Shown here in pieces: positions 8,285-16,814 of a stretch of DNA of 64,000 nt. Below the pieces are notes generated by a model, which worked only from the letters and a program-made list of their open reading frames with translations, made no database searches and had not been told where the DNA came from. Each line of letters begins with the position of its first letter. The stretch's first letter is position 1. The DNA is from Collinsella sp. (lineage in GTDB: Bacteria; Actinomycetota; Coriobacteriia; Coriobacteriales; Coriobacteriaceae): NCBI GenBank assembly GCA_019414345.1, contig DXMF01000037.1:38582-102581 (forward strand). Reading direction: 5' to 3'. The position numbers were made by a program, and so were the translations under genes.

Positions 8285-9160
8285 ATGGATTGCCCGGTCA
8301 CCGCTCGTCCCAACGTTATCGTTATCTCCGACTCGCTCGGCGATACCGCTTGTGAGGTGGTGCTTGCGGCGTCCGGGCAATTTGATGAAGGGGCTTTTCG
8401 TCTCTTGCGCCTGTCCAAGGTGACCTCGGTAGAGCAGGTCAAGTCGTTTGTGGGCCCGCGCGTCGATGCCGACCATCGCGATATTGCCGTGTTCCATACC
8501 ATTGTCGATCCGACGCTTCGCGCCCGCGTGCTCGATTACCTGGGCATGCTGCATATTCGTTCAGTCGACCTGATCGGCCCGACGCTCGCCGTGCTGTCGT
8601 CGCTCATTGGCGTGCCGCCCAAGGGCGTTGCGGGCGTGATTCACAAGACCGATGACCGTTACTTCCATCGCATCGAGGCCATGGAGTATTTTGTTGAGCA
8701 CGATGACGGGCGTGGTTGCGACGATCTGTCGAGTGCCGATATCGTGCTGCTGGGTGTGTCGCGTACATCCAAGACGCCGCTGTCGATGTATTTAGCCTAT
8801 CAGGGTTACAAGGTTGCCAACGTCCCTCTGGCGCACGGCATGGAGCCGCCCAAGTCGATTTACGAGGTCGACCCGATGCGCCTGTTCGGCCTGATTTCGA
8901 CCGTCGATGTGATTTCCGAAATTCGCGATAGCCGCTTGGGCGATGACTACGCTCGTGCCGTTGCCGGCTCCTATGCCGAGCCCGAGAGCGTGCGCGGCGA
9001 GCTTGAGGAAGCTCGTGCCCTCATGAAGCGCTTAGGCTGCTTTGTTGTGCGTACCGACGGCAAAGCCATCGAGGAAAGCGCTGCCGAGATCATTGCTCAC
9101 CTCGAAGAGATTCAAGAGGCAAGAGCCCGCCGTGCCGTCCGCCGCGCTCAACAAAAGTAG
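8285..9160 (+). CDS. ppsR: Pyruvate, phosphate dikinase regulatory protein (PDRP, DUF299)
   Basis: The 291-residue protein has the P-loop-like GVSRTSKTPLSMYLAYQGYKVANVPL motif of bifunctional PPDK regulators. These enzymes inactivate PPDK by ADP-dependent phosphorylation of a Thr next to the catalytic His and reactivate it by Pi-dependent dephosphorylation. Its likely target, ppdK, is the next gene, which supports this over the homologous PEP-synthase regulator. AAAGGAG precedes ATG 8285. The stop codon lies inside a dispersed 20-bp repeat. The symbol is the generic family symbol. Confidence 0.92.
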   Translation: MDCPVTARPNVIVISDSLGDTACEVVLAASGQFDEGAFRLLRLSKVTSVEQVKSFVGPRVDADHRDIAVFHTIVDPTLRARVLDYLGMLHIRSVDLIGPTLAVLSSLIGVPPKGVAGVIHKTDDRYFHRIEAMEYFVEHDDGRGCDDLSSADIVLLGVSRTSKTPLSMYLAYQGYKVANVPLAHGMEPPKSIYEVDPMRLFGLISTVDVISEIRDSRLGDDYARAVAGSYAEPESVRGELEEARALMKRLGCFVVRTDGKAIEESAAEIIAHLEEIQEARARRAVRRAQQK

Positions 9161-9204
9161 CTCACTTGGGACAAGGTTGTTTGGGTAGCTAATTTGGGAC
9201 GGGG
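9157..9204 (+). repeat. Dispersed repeat, tandem copies B and C
   Basis: Copy B (9157-9176, GTAGCTCACTTGGGACAAGG) overlaps the ppsR stop codon, and copy C (9185-9204, GTAGCTAATTTGGGACGGGG) follows after eight bases. They match copy A at 1138-1157 in 16 and 18 of 20 positions. CTCTTT and AAAGAG downstream of copy C (within 9205-9227) could form a short hairpin that may end ppsR transcription. Confidence 0.55.
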
Positions 9205-9324
9205 CTCTTTTAGCTAACCAAAGAGAATACTTGGAAATAATGCTGATAAATGGTAAAGCGATTTAGCAAAAACATCGCATCCGACCCGCACTTTCCTTGT
9301 AGTGGTATCTTCATAAGGTAACCA

Positions 9325-9364
9325 CCTTTACCTACCGTTTACCGCCTGTTTTAGCACGTTTACC
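9325..9364 (+). promoter_or_regulatory. Helically phased TTTACC repeats upstream of ppdK
   Basis: CCTTTACC at 9325, CGTTTACC at 9336 and CGTTTACC at 9357 are spaced 11 and 21 bases start to start, so all three face the same side of the helix. A reverse-oriented GGTAAA lies at 9252. They sit about 40-80 bases upstream of the candidate -10 box, a typical activator position. The regulator is unknown. Confidence 0.45.
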
Positions 9365-9405
9365 AAACCGCGTATCCTCTGCTCAAGCCCGTTCATATCC
9401 CGCCG

Positions 9406-9411
9406 TATAGT
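9406..9411 (+). promoter_or_regulatory. Candidate -10 box of ppdK
   Basis: TATAGT with no recognisable -35 hexamer, consistent with an activator-dependent promoter given the phased repeats upstream. The deduced leader of about 70 bases contains a small CCCGC/GCGGG hairpin at 9426-9440. Confidence 0.4.
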
Positions 9412-9486
9412 TCCCTCACGGCCCGCATCCGGCGGGTCGATTCGTTACCACGGTCGTGCGCGAGAGCGCATGGAAGGGGAAGTATC

Positions 9487-12237
9487 GTGAGCGATTGCAA
9501 GAGGGTTTACCGTTTTGGAACCGATGCCCAGGGCATTTGTGTCACCGAGGGCGACAAGTCCATGAACTTTGTGCTTGGCGGCAAAGGCGCGAACCTTGCC
9601 GAGATGAGCCGCATCGGCCTGCCGGTTCCCGGTGGCTTTACCATTACCTGCCAGACTTGCGTTGAGTACTCCGGCGCCGGCAACGTATGGCCGGAGGGCG
9701 CGCTCGACGAGATCGTTGCCGCCGAGGTCGACCTCGAGGCCCGCTGCGGCAAGAAGCTCGGCGATGCCTCCGATCCGCTGCTCGTGTCGGTCCGCTCGGG
9801 CGCTCCGTTCTCCATGCCCGGCATGATGGACACGGTTCTCAACCTGGGCCTCAACGACGATTCCGTCCAGGGCCTTATCGCCCAGACACAGAACCCGCGT
9901 TTTGCCTGGGACAGCTATCGTCGCTTTATCCAGATGTTCTCCAACGTCGTCATGGGTGTCGATGCCGACTTGTTCGAGAATGCCCTGACCCAGGCCCGCC
10001 TGGTCGCCGGCGTTCGCGTCGATTCCGATCTTTCGGCCGAGGACCTGCAGGAGCTCGTCGAGACCTTTAAGGGCATCTTCTCCGAGAACGTCGAGGCGAC
10101 CCTGTATCCCGAGCTCGAGGTCGCCGACGGTAAGCCCGTTTTCCCGCACGATCCGGAGCTCCAGCTGCGCCTTGCCATCCAGGCCGTCTTTGGCAGCTGG
10201 ATGAACGAGCGCGCCTGCATCTACCGCAAGCAGCACGGCATTTCCGACGAGCTCGGCACCGCCGTCAACGTCCAGGCCATGGCCTTTGGCAACAAGGGCG
10301 AGACCTCTGCGACCGGCGTCGCCTTTACGCGCAACCCGGCCGACGGCACCAAGGAGTTCTATGGCGACTTTTTGGTGAATGCCCAGGGCGAGGACGTCGT
10401 CGCCGGCATCCGAAACACCGAGCCCATCGCCGACCTCAAGACCACCTCGGGCCTCGAGTCCGCAGGCGAGGAGCTCGAGCGCGTGTTCCTGACGCTCGAG
10501 GATCATTACCGCGATATGTGCGATATCGAGTTCACCATCGAGCAGGGCAAGCTCTGGATGCTCCAGACCCGCGTGGGCAAGCGCACCGCCACTGCCGCCC
10601 TGCGCATTGCTATCGAGATGGTCGAGGAGGGCCTGATCACCCGCGAGGAGGCTGTGAGCCGCATCGATCCCGCGCAGCTCGACCAGCTCCTGCACCCGCA
10701 GTTCGACGCCTCCAAGAAGTACGAGGCCCTGGCCAGCGGCCTTAACGCCAGCCCTGGTGCCGCCGTGGGCGAGGTCGTGTTCTCGAGTGATGACGCCGTC
10801 GCGCGCGCCAACGAGGGCCACAAGGTCATTCTGGTCCGCTGGGAGACCAACCCCGACGACCTGAAGGGCATGGTCGCCGCCGAGGGCATCCTGACCAGCC
10901 ATGGCGGCAAGACGAGCCATGCCGCCGTTATCGCCCGCGGCATGGGTACGCCCTGCGTCTGCGGTGTCGAGCGCTTCCATATCGACGCTGCCGAGAAGGT
11001 CGTGCACATCGAGGGCAGCGACCGCGTGCTGCGCGAGGGTGATGTCATCTCCATCGACGGTACCCAGGGCATCGTCGTCGACGGCGCCGTCGACCTGGTT
11101 TCGGCCGAGCTCACCGGCGACCTGGACACCATCCTGTCCTGGGCCGATGAGATCCGTTTGGACGAGACCGACGGTCACGCCAACCACGTGCGCGTCAACG
11201 CCGACAACCCCGAGGATGCCGAGCTCGCTCTTGAGTTTGGCGCCGAGGCCATCGGTCTGTGCCGCACCGAGCACATGTTCCTGGGCGATCGCAAGAACAT
11301 CATCCAGAGCTTTATCCTGTCTGACGATGAGGCCGTGAAGCAGCAGGCCCTGGCCGACCTGCTCAAGGTTCAGACCGAGGACTTCCTGGCGATGTTCAAG
11401 ACCATGTCCGGTCGCGATGTGGTCGTCCGCCTGCTCGATCCGCCGCTTCATGAGTTCCTGGATAATCCTCGCGAGCTCGAGGTCGCCATCACCAAGAAGG
11501 AGGCCGCCGGCGCTCCTGAGGAGGAGCTCACTGCCCTGCGCGCCCGCCTGCGTCGCATTGACAGCATGGTCGAGTCCAACCCCATGCTGGGCCTGCGTGG
11601 TGTGCGCCTGTCCGTCGTCTTTAGCGATCTGCCTCTCATGCAGGTTCGCGCCGTTGCCACGGCTGCTGCCCGCCTTATCAAGGAGGGCGTCGACCCACGC
11701 CCCGAGATCATGGTTCCGCTCGTTTCCATCACGGCAGAGCATGTCCAGACCCGCGAGGTCATTGAGCGCGTAATCGCCGAGGTTTCCGCCGAAGAGGGCG
11801 TCGAGCTCAACATTCCCGTGGGCACGATGCTCGAGCTGCCGCGCGCCTGTATGGTCGCCGACGAGATCGCCCATCATGCCGACTTCTTCTGCTTTGGCAC
11901 CAACGACCTCACGCAGACGACCTTCGGCTTCTCTCGTGACGATGCCGAGGCCAAGTACATCCCGCTGTACATGCACAAGAAGATCCTGAAGGACAATCCC
12001 TTCGAGACCATCGACACGGCGGTGCTGGAGCTCGTGCGCTTGGCCGTCGAGAAGGGCCGCGCCACCAATCCCGACATGCACTTTGGCGTGTGCGGCGAGC
12101 ATGGCGGCGACCCCAAGTCCATCAAGGGCCTGTTTAACGTGGCCGACGTGGACTACGTGTCCTGCTCGCCCTATCGCGTGCCCCTCGCGCGCCTGGCTGC
12201 CGCTCAGGCCAAGCTCGAGGCCAAGCGCAACGCCTAG
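9487..12237 (+). CDS. ppdK: Pyruvate, phosphate dikinase
   Basis: The protein has the three PPDK domains: an N-terminal ATP-grasp nucleotide-binding region (GGKGANLAEM; SVRSGAPFSMPGMMDTVLNLG), the swivelling phosphohistidine domain with TSHGGKTSHAAVIARGMGTP (catalytic His 478, regulatory Thr 476), and the C-terminal PEP/pyruvate barrel (GLCRTEHMFL; CGEHGGDPKSI). It interconverts ATP, Pi and pyruvate with AMP, PPi and PEP, and can act in glycolysis or gluconeogenesis in anaerobes. The GTG start has GGGGAAG upstream. At 916 residues it is slightly longer than the usual 875-890. The regulator that modifies Thr 476 is encoded just upstream. Confidence 0.97.
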   Translation: MSDCKRVYRFGTDAQGICVTEGDKSMNFVLGGKGANLAEMSRIGLPVPGGFTITCQTCVEYSGAGNVWPEGALDEIVAAEVDLEARCGKKLGDASDPLLVSVRSGAPFSMPGMMDTVLNLGLNDDSVQGLIAQTQNPRFAWDSYRRFIQMFSNVVMGVDADLFENALTQARLVAGVRVDSDLSAEDLQELVETFKGIFSENVEATLYPELEVADGKPVFPHDPELQLRLAIQAVFGSWMNERACIYRKQHGISDELGTAVNVQAMAFGNKGETSATGVAFTRNPADGTKEFYGDFLVNAQGEDVVAGIRNTEPIADLKTTSGLESAGEELERVFLTLEDHYRDMCDIEFTIEQGKLWMLQTRVGKRTATAALRIAIEMVEEGLITREEAVSRIDPAQLDQLLHPQFDASKKYEALASGLNASPGAAVGEVVFSSDDAVARANEGHKVILVRWETNPDDLKGMVAAEGILTSHGGKTSHAAVIARGMGTPCVCGVERFHIDAAEKVVHIEGSDRVLREGDVISIDGTQGIVVDGAVDLVSAELTGDLDTILSWADEIRLDETDGHANHVRVNADNPEDAELALEFGAEAIGLCRTEHMFLGDRKNIIQSFILSDDEAVKQQALADLLKVQTEDFLAMFKTMSGRDVVVRLLDPPLHEFLDNPRELEVAITKKEAAGAPEEELTALRARLRRIDSMVESNPMLGLRGVRLSVVFSDLPLMQVRAVATAAARLIKEGVDPRPEIMVPLVSITAEHVQTREVIERVIAEVSAEEGVELNIPVGTMLELPRACMVADEIAHHADFFCFGTNDLTQTTFGFSRDDAEAKYIPLYMHKKILKDNPFETIDTAVLELVRLAVEKGRATNPDMHFGVCGEHGGDPKSIKGLFNVADVDYVSCSPYRVPLARLAAAQAKLEAKRNA

Positions 12238-12278
12238 CCCCTGCGCATCGACGCCTAGCGTAGCGCCCCTTCATACCG

Positions 12279-12304
12279 CCCGTCTCATTCTTGAGGCGGG
12301 CGGT
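12279..12304 (+). terminator. Hairpin after ppdK
   Basis: A G-C rich stem (CCGCCCG-T-CTC with GAG-G-CGGGCGG, one wobble pair) with a six-base loop follows ppdK by about 40 bases. The T run is poor, so it may be a weak or factor-assisted terminator. Confidence 0.55.
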
Positions 12305-12349
12305 TATCATGTGCGGGTTTTGTCTTTTTGTCTGCGTAAAAAATTGTTC

Positions 12350-12377
12350 TTGCAGCAGAAACCCGCGCGTGTATACT
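12350..12377 (+). promoter_or_regulatory. Promoter of rplS
   Basis: TTGCAG (12350-12355) and TATACT (12372-12377) are separated by 16 bases. The expected leader of about 60 bases contains a GTGCCG/CGGCAC hairpin just before the ribosome-binding site, a possible ribosomal-protein leader. Confidence 0.6.
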
Positions 12378-12446
12378 CGAATACGTTTGTTCAACTACGT
12401 GCCGGCCAAGGTGGTACGGCACCTCTAGAAGAGTAAGGAATTGCAC

Positions 12447-12788
12447 ATGGATTACATCCGCGCAATCGAGCGTCAGCAGATCCGCGAGGACATTCCTCAG
12501 GTTCGCGTCGCCGACAACGTCAAGGTTCACTACCGCATTAAGGAAGGCGACCGCGAGCGCATCCAGGTCTTCCAGGGCGACGTCATCCGCATGGCCGGCG
12601 CCGGTGCCCGCGAGACCTTCACCGTCCGCAAGATGTCCTTCGGTGTCGGTGTTGAGCGTACCTTCCCGCTTCACAGCCCCAAGATCGCCAAGCTCGAGGT
12701 CGTTCGTCATGGTCGCGTCCGTCGCGCCAAGCTGTACTACCTCCGCGACAAGGTGGGCAAGGCTGCTCGCATCCCCGAGAAGCGCTAA
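12447..12788 (+). CDS. rplS: 50S ribosomal protein L19
   Basis: MDYIRAIERQQIREDIPQVRVADNVKVHYRIKEGDRERIQVFQGDVI and the FGVGVERTFPLHSPKIAKLEVVRHGRVRRAKLYYLRDK block are the L19 signature. L19 lies at the 30S-50S interface. I use ATG 12447 with AAGGA upstream; an in-frame TTG two codons earlier is less likely. It has 113 residues, the normal length. Confidence 0.96.
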   Translation: MDYIRAIERQQIREDIPQVRVADNVKVHYRIKEGDRERIQVFQGDVIRMAGAGARETFTVRKMSFGVGVERTFPLHSPKIAKLEVVRHGRVRRAKLYYLRDKVGKAARIPEKR

Positions 12789-12822
12789 GAAGATCGCAGC
12801 GTCTGTCCACTCGTTTGGACAC

Positions 12823-12852
12823 AAGGGTCACCTTCGGGTGGCCCTTCTTTTT
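12823..12852 (+). terminator. Intrinsic terminator after rplS
   Basis: A 10-bp stem with a TTCG tetraloop (12823-12832 with 12837-12846, one wobble pair) followed by CTTTTT. Confidence 0.85.
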
Positions 12853-12881
12853 ATCTGATTTGCATGCAAGGAGGGCCTGGT

Positions 12882-13670
12882 ATGGCCAATATGACGAGCT
12901 CGGTTTCGGCATCGCAGGTTGCCGGTGAGTTGGCGAGCGCTACGTTTGAGGAGATCCCCGCCCTCGTGGAGCATTATCGCGAGGACCCGCGCCAGCAGGT
13001 GATCAAGGCTTGCGAGCGTGCTCTTAAGCGCCATGCCAAGGAACTTGCCGAGCGCGAGCGCGTCAATGACATGTACGAGCTTATGCATGAGCTTGGCGGC
13101 GATGGGGTAGTCGTTGGTGTCGACGAGGTGGGTCGCGGATCGGTGGCCGGTCCTTTGACGGTATGCGCCGTCTGCCTTCCTATGGAGCCGCGCGTCTGGG
13201 GCATCAACGATTCCAAAAAGCTCACGCCGGCGCGCCGCGAGTTGCTCTCAGTGAAGATTGCCGAGGTGGCGACGGCAATTGGTTTTTGCCATATCGCGCC
13301 TAAGGATATCGATGAGATGGGCATGGCCCGCGCCATTCGAGCCGCTGTCGCGGGCGCCGTGGCCGATACGGGGCTCGAGCCCGATTGCGTGCTTATGGAC
13401 GGTAACCCCTTGGGCGCCGTTCCCAACGAGCGCGACGTGGTGAAGGGCGATGCCAAGATCGCCTGTATCGCCGCGGCGTCCATCATGGCCAAGGTCACGC
13501 GTGACGAGATGATGGTCGAGTACGACGCCGAGTATCCCGAGTACCATTTGGCCGAATCGAAAGGCTACGCAAGCCCCGAGCACATCGAGGCCATTCGCAA
13601 ACATGGACTTTGTTCACTGCACCGCGTGAGCTTTTGCGGAAACTTTCTGCAGACTGAGCGCCTTTTCTAG
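12882..13670 (+). CDS. rnhB: Ribonuclease HII
   Basis: VVGVDEVGRGSVAGPLTVCAVCL contains the DEVGRG catalytic motif; further active-site Asp residues lie in CVLMDGNP, and AAASIMAKVTRDEMM is the usual downstream block. RNase HII nicks at single ribonucleotides in DNA and removes RNA from hybrids. The start is ATG 12882, with AGGAGG eight bases upstream; ATG 12864 would lie upstream of that site. The 262-residue protein has the roughly 75-residue helical N-terminal extension seen in many gram-positive RnhB proteins. Confidence 0.95.
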   Translation: MANMTSSVSASQVAGELASATFEEIPALVEHYREDPRQQVIKACERALKRHAKELAERERVNDMYELMHELGGDGVVVGVDEVGRGSVAGPLTVCAVCLPMEPRVWGINDSKKLTPARRELLSVKIAEVATAIGFCHIAPKDIDEMGMARAIRAAVAGAVADTGLEPDCVLMDGNPLGAVPNERDVVKGDAKIACIAAASIMAKVTRDEMMVEYDAEYPEYHLAESKGYASPEHIEAIRKHGLCSLHRVSFCGNFLQTERLF

Positions 13671-13720
13671 GTCAATTGTGGAGACAGGGACCTCAGGGGT
13701 TTTATAAACCTGCTGGTAGC

Positions 13721-13761
13721 GGGCCGTATGCAACATCATTGCTGCGTACGGCCCGTTTTTT
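13721..13761 (+). terminator. Intrinsic terminator after rnhB
   Basis: A 12-bp stem (13721-13732 with 13743-13754, one wobble pair) is followed by G and six T. The preceding bases 13668-13692 contain a degenerate relative of the dispersed GGGACAGG repeat starting at the rnhB stop codon. Confidence 0.88.
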
Positions 13762-13768
13762 GACGGCA

Positions 13769-13788
13769 TTTGGTCAGCTTTTGGTTTG
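13769..13788 (+). promoter_or_regulatory. Candidate competence operator, copy 1
   Basis: TTTGGTCAGCTTTTGGTTTG lies 72 bases upstream of the yraN-comM-dprA operon. The identical 20-mer occurs at 42044-42063 upstream of comEA-comEC. It contains TTTGGT twice, 11 bases apart, which suggests a direct-repeat site for a dimeric regulator such as a LytTR-type protein. The role is inferred. Confidence 0.55.
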
Positions 13789-13859
13789 CTTCCGGTACTT
13801 ACCCGCATGAAAGGTGCCCTCATCATCGGGGCAATGCAGCGTGCGGGAAAGGAGACCCC

Positions 13860-14345
13860 ATGAGTGCCGCAAGCAAAAAGAGCAAGACGCAGCAGCTCAA
13901 GGAGCGTTGGGAAAACGGCGAGCTCGACTGCGGGGCGATGACGCCCGAGTTTATCAAGGGACTCAGTCCCCGCGAACTGGGCATGCTGGGCGAGCTGATC
14001 ACCATCGACTACTTTAACGAGCGCGGCTACACCTTGCTGGAGCAGGGTTATCGTTGCACCGAGGGCGAGGCCGATCTGGTGCTGCTCGATGAGCTCGACG
14101 ATGTCGTGGTGATGGCCGAGGTCAAGACCAGACGCGTTGCACTGGATTGCAGCACGCGGGTCTTTCCCGAGGAGGCCGTGGACGCTCAAAAGCAACGCCG
14201 CTACCGCCGCATCGCAAGTTGCTATCTCATGGAGCATTATCCGCTCAAGGCGATTCGCTTCGATGCCGTGGGTGTCACCATTCGTGGCGGGCATATCGCC
14301 GAGATCGAGCATCAGTACAACGCGTTCGATTGGCAGGTGTCGTGA
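13860..14345 (+). CDS. YraN-family (UPF0102) predicted nuclease
   Basis: The core reads LGMLGELITIDYFNERGYTLLEQGYRCTEGEADLVLL...VVMAEVKTR, the restriction-endonuclease-like pattern E-x(n)-GEADL-x(n)-EVK of UPF0102. The biochemical role of this family is not established; it often sits beside rnhB or DNA-uptake genes, as here. The N-terminus carries about 40 extra residues, Lys-rich at first. ATG 13860 has AAAGGAG upstream. The stop overlaps the comM start, so the two are translationally coupled. Confidence 0.88.
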   Translation: MSAASKKSKTQQLKERWENGELDCGAMTPEFIKGLSPRELGMLGELITIDYFNERGYTLLEQGYRCTEGEADLVLLDELDDVVVMAEVKTRRVALDCSTRVFPEEAVDAQKQRRYRRIASCYLMEHYPLKAIRFDAVGVTIRGGHIAEIEHQYNAFDWQVS

Positions 14346-15868
14346 TGGCGTTCGAGACGTTTGCCGTTCACGCGGCCTGCATCCGCGGCGTCGAGGCGAT
14401 TCACGTCACGGTCGAGGTCTCGCTTGCCGGTGGCGTTCCGGGCATCCAAATGCTCGGCATTCCGAGTATGGAGGTGATGGAGTCACGCGGTCGTATTCGC
14501 TGCGCGATGCGCTCCGCCGGGTTCGAGATCCCACGCTCGGGCATTACGGTCAATCTGGCGCCCGGCGATATTCGCAAGACCGGTAGCGGCTTTGATCTGC
14601 CCATCGCCATCGCGGTTCTGGCGGCCGATGGGCAGATTCCCCGTGACAACCTCGATCGCTGCCTTATCGCCGGCGAGCTCGGCTTGGACGGTACGGTGCT
14701 TCCCGTCAAGGGCGAGGTGGCGTTTCAGCTGCTGGCTCGCGACATGGGGCTGTCCTTTATCGCCGGCAGGTCCGATCAGCATGTGCCGCTTGCGGGCGTT
14801 GATTGCGGCTTTATCGATCATCTGTCTCAGCTTGCTCGCGGCATGGGCGATGCCGTGCGTCATTATCTGGATTCCGAGGGTGTTGAGGCGACCTTTGAGC
14901 CCGAACTCGACTATGCCGATGTGCTGGGGCAGGAAGTCGCCAAGCGCGGCATGGCGCTTGCGGCGGCGGGGGAGCTGGGCCTGCTCATGATTGGGTCTCC
15001 GGGATCGGGCAAGACCATGCTTGCGCGCCGCATGACGGGTATCTTGCCCGAGCTTTCCGTCGAGGATCAGCAGGAGGCGCTGTGCATTCATTCGGTCTTG
15101 GGTGAGAACATCGATGGCCTGCTTGCGGGGCATCGGCCGTTTCGAAGCCCCCATCACAGCATTTCGACAGCGGGCCTTATTGGCGGAGGGCGCCCGGTGC
15201 ATCCGGGCGAGATCAGCCTTGCCCATGGCGGCGTGCTCTTTTTGGACGAGCTTGCAGAGTTTCCCACCGGTGTGCTGCAGACGCTTCGTCAGCCTATCGA
15301 GCGCGGCTATGTCAGAATCGTGCGCGTCGATGGCGCCTTTACGTTTCCCTCGCGCTTTCAGCTGCTTGCGGCGAGCAATCCCTGCCCCTGCGGTTTTTTG
15401 GGCGATCGCGAGGTTCCGTGTCGCTGTTCGGCATCGATGGTCGAGCGCTACCGGTCCAAGCTGCGCGGTCCCTTGGCCGACCGTATCGACCTGATGCTCG
15501 ATGTGACCCGCCCCGATCCGCAGGTGATTATCGAGGGCGCCGAGGGCATGTCATCGGCCGAGCTGCGCGACTACGTTGTCCGCGGTCGGGCTTTTCGTGC
15601 CTGGCGCGAGTCCCGTATGGATGATGCGGATGCCGAGGCCGAGCACGATGAGTCACGGTCCATTGACGGCGTCGTGTCGACCTTTGCACTCGACGAGGCC
15701 GCCGAGACATGCGTACTTGGCCTGTCGAAACGCACTCATCTCACGGGGCGCGGCATCGTGCGCCTGGTTCGCATCGCGCGCACGATTGCCGATGTCGCCG
15801 AAAGCGAGCGGGTGACGCAAGACCACGTGCTCGAGGCGGCGATGTACCAGGGAAGGAGGGATCAGTGA
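14345..15868 (+). CDS. comM: ComM/YifB-family Mg-chelatase-like AAA+ helicase
   Basis: The N-terminal domain has PGIQMLGIPSMEVMESRGRIRCAMRSAGFE and ITVNLAPGDIRKTGSGFDLPIA; the AAA+ domain has Walker A GSPGSGKTMLARR, Walker B GGVLFLDELAEF, and the NPCPCGF/VPCRCS cysteine cluster. In Vibrio, ComM is a hexameric helicase that promotes branch migration during natural transformation; older names call it a Mg chelatase or protease. At 507 residues it is full length. Its start at 14345 overlaps the yraN stop, and dprA follows with an overlap. Confidence 0.95.
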   Translation: MAFETFAVHAACIRGVEAIHVTVEVSLAGGVPGIQMLGIPSMEVMESRGRIRCAMRSAGFEIPRSGITVNLAPGDIRKTGSGFDLPIAIAVLAADGQIPRDNLDRCLIAGELGLDGTVLPVKGEVAFQLLARDMGLSFIAGRSDQHVPLAGVDCGFIDHLSQLARGMGDAVRHYLDSEGVEATFEPELDYADVLGQEVAKRGMALAAAGELGLLMIGSPGSGKTMLARRMTGILPELSVEDQQEALCIHSVLGENIDGLLAGHRPFRSPHHSISTAGLIGGGRPVHPGEISLAHGGVLFLDELAEFPTGVLQTLRQPIERGYVRIVRVDGAFTFPSRFQLLAASNPCPCGFLGDREVPCRCSASMVERYRSKLRGPLADRIDLMLDVTRPDPQVIIEGAEGMSSAELRDYVVRGRAFRAWRESRMDDADAEAEHDESRSIDGVVSTFALDEAAETCVLGLSKRTHLTGRGIVRLVRIARTIADVAESERVTQDHVLEAAMYQGRRDQ

Positions 15869-16800
15869 TGGGCGAGGAGACTTTTGAGCTGCATCCCGGT
15901 GATGCGTTGTATCCAGATACCGTTTTGGAGCTCTCTGATGTACCCCAGACGCTGTTCGTGCGTGGCGACCCGGAGGTGCTTTCGACGCCGGCACTCTCCA
16001 TCATCGGCGCTCGCAAGGCCTCGCCGTACGGCCTGGCCGTGGCAGAACTGGCCGCGAAAGTTGCGGTCGAGGCGGGGGTGACGGTGGTCTCGGGCGGCGC
16101 GGTCGGCTGCGACCAGGCCTCGGGTTGGGCCGCGGTCAACGCCGGTGGCAGGCACGTCGTGGTGTTGGGTACGGGCGCCGACGTGGTCTACCCGCGCTCG
16201 AGTGCGGGGCTCATCGCGCGCACGATCGATACGGGCGGCGCGGTCGTGTCCATCTCGCCTTGGGGTATGGGGCCACGTAAGTTTGCCTTCCCGCGGCGTA
16301 ACCGGGTGATCGCCGCGCTTTCGCAGGCGCTCTTCGTGTCGGAGGCTGGCATGCCTTCGGGCACGTTCTCGACGGCGGAGGCCGCCATGGACCTGGGTCG
16401 CGAGCTGCTTGCGGTACCGGGTTCGATTTTGTCACCCGAGTCGCGCGGTACCAACTACCTCATTGCCAACGGGGCCTGCTGCATTATTGACGAGGAGTCA
16501 ATCGAGATGGCCATCTCGCGAATCTACGGCACCCTGCGCTATTCGCGTCCTGATGCGCCCGGTATCGCAGATCTGGACCCCACGCAGCAGACCGTGATGC
16601 ATGCGCTCATCGCCTCGCCGCTCAAGGTCGACGACATCGCGGCACTCGTCTCGCTCGATGCCGTCGGCGTGCTCAAACTTCTGGGTTCGCTCGAACTCGA
16701 GGGCCTCATCGAGCGCATGATGGATGGAAGGTATGCGCCCTCCAAGTTTGCCCTTCACGCCCAGACGCCCTTCGGTCACAATGGAAAACGTGTCAATTAG
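15868..16800 (+). CDS. dprA: DNA processing protein DprA
   Basis: The Rossmann-like DprA core is clear: SIIGARKASPYG, VVSGGAVGCDQASGWAAVNAGGRHVVVLGTGADVVYP, and the KFAFPRRNRVIAALSQALFV block. A C-terminal winged-helix segment (TQQTVMHALIASPLKVDDIAALVS) is present. DprA loads RecA on incoming single-stranded DNA in transformation. The usual N-terminal SAM-like domain is missing: the protein starts just before LHPGDALYPDTVLELSDVPQ. ATG 15868 overlaps the comM stop by one base, with GGAGG upstream. 310 residues. Confidence 0.95.
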   Translation: MGEETFELHPGDALYPDTVLELSDVPQTLFVRGDPEVLSTPALSIIGARKASPYGLAVAELAAKVAVEAGVTVVSGGAVGCDQASGWAAVNAGGRHVVVLGTGADVVYPRSSAGLIARTIDTGGAVVSISPWGMGPRKFAFPRRNRVIAALSQALFVSEAGMPSGTFSTAEAAMDLGRELLAVPGSILSPESRGTNYLIANGACCIIDEESIEMAISRIYGTLRYSRPDAPGIADLDPTQQTVMHALIASPLKVDDIAALVSLDAVGVLKLLGSLELEGLIERMMDGRYAPSKFALHAQTPFGHNGKRVN

Positions 16801-16814
16801 AAAGGTGTTTGCAG

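Noticed and set aside
5248..8502. A 1084-codon open frame antisense to glyQ-glyS
   Set aside because: It lies opposite two certain genes in a GC-rich region, has low-complexity Val/Gly/Asp/Leu composition and no domain; it is a by-product of codon bias. The same applies to long antisense frames at 9445-12102, 19198-20700 and 27614-29491.
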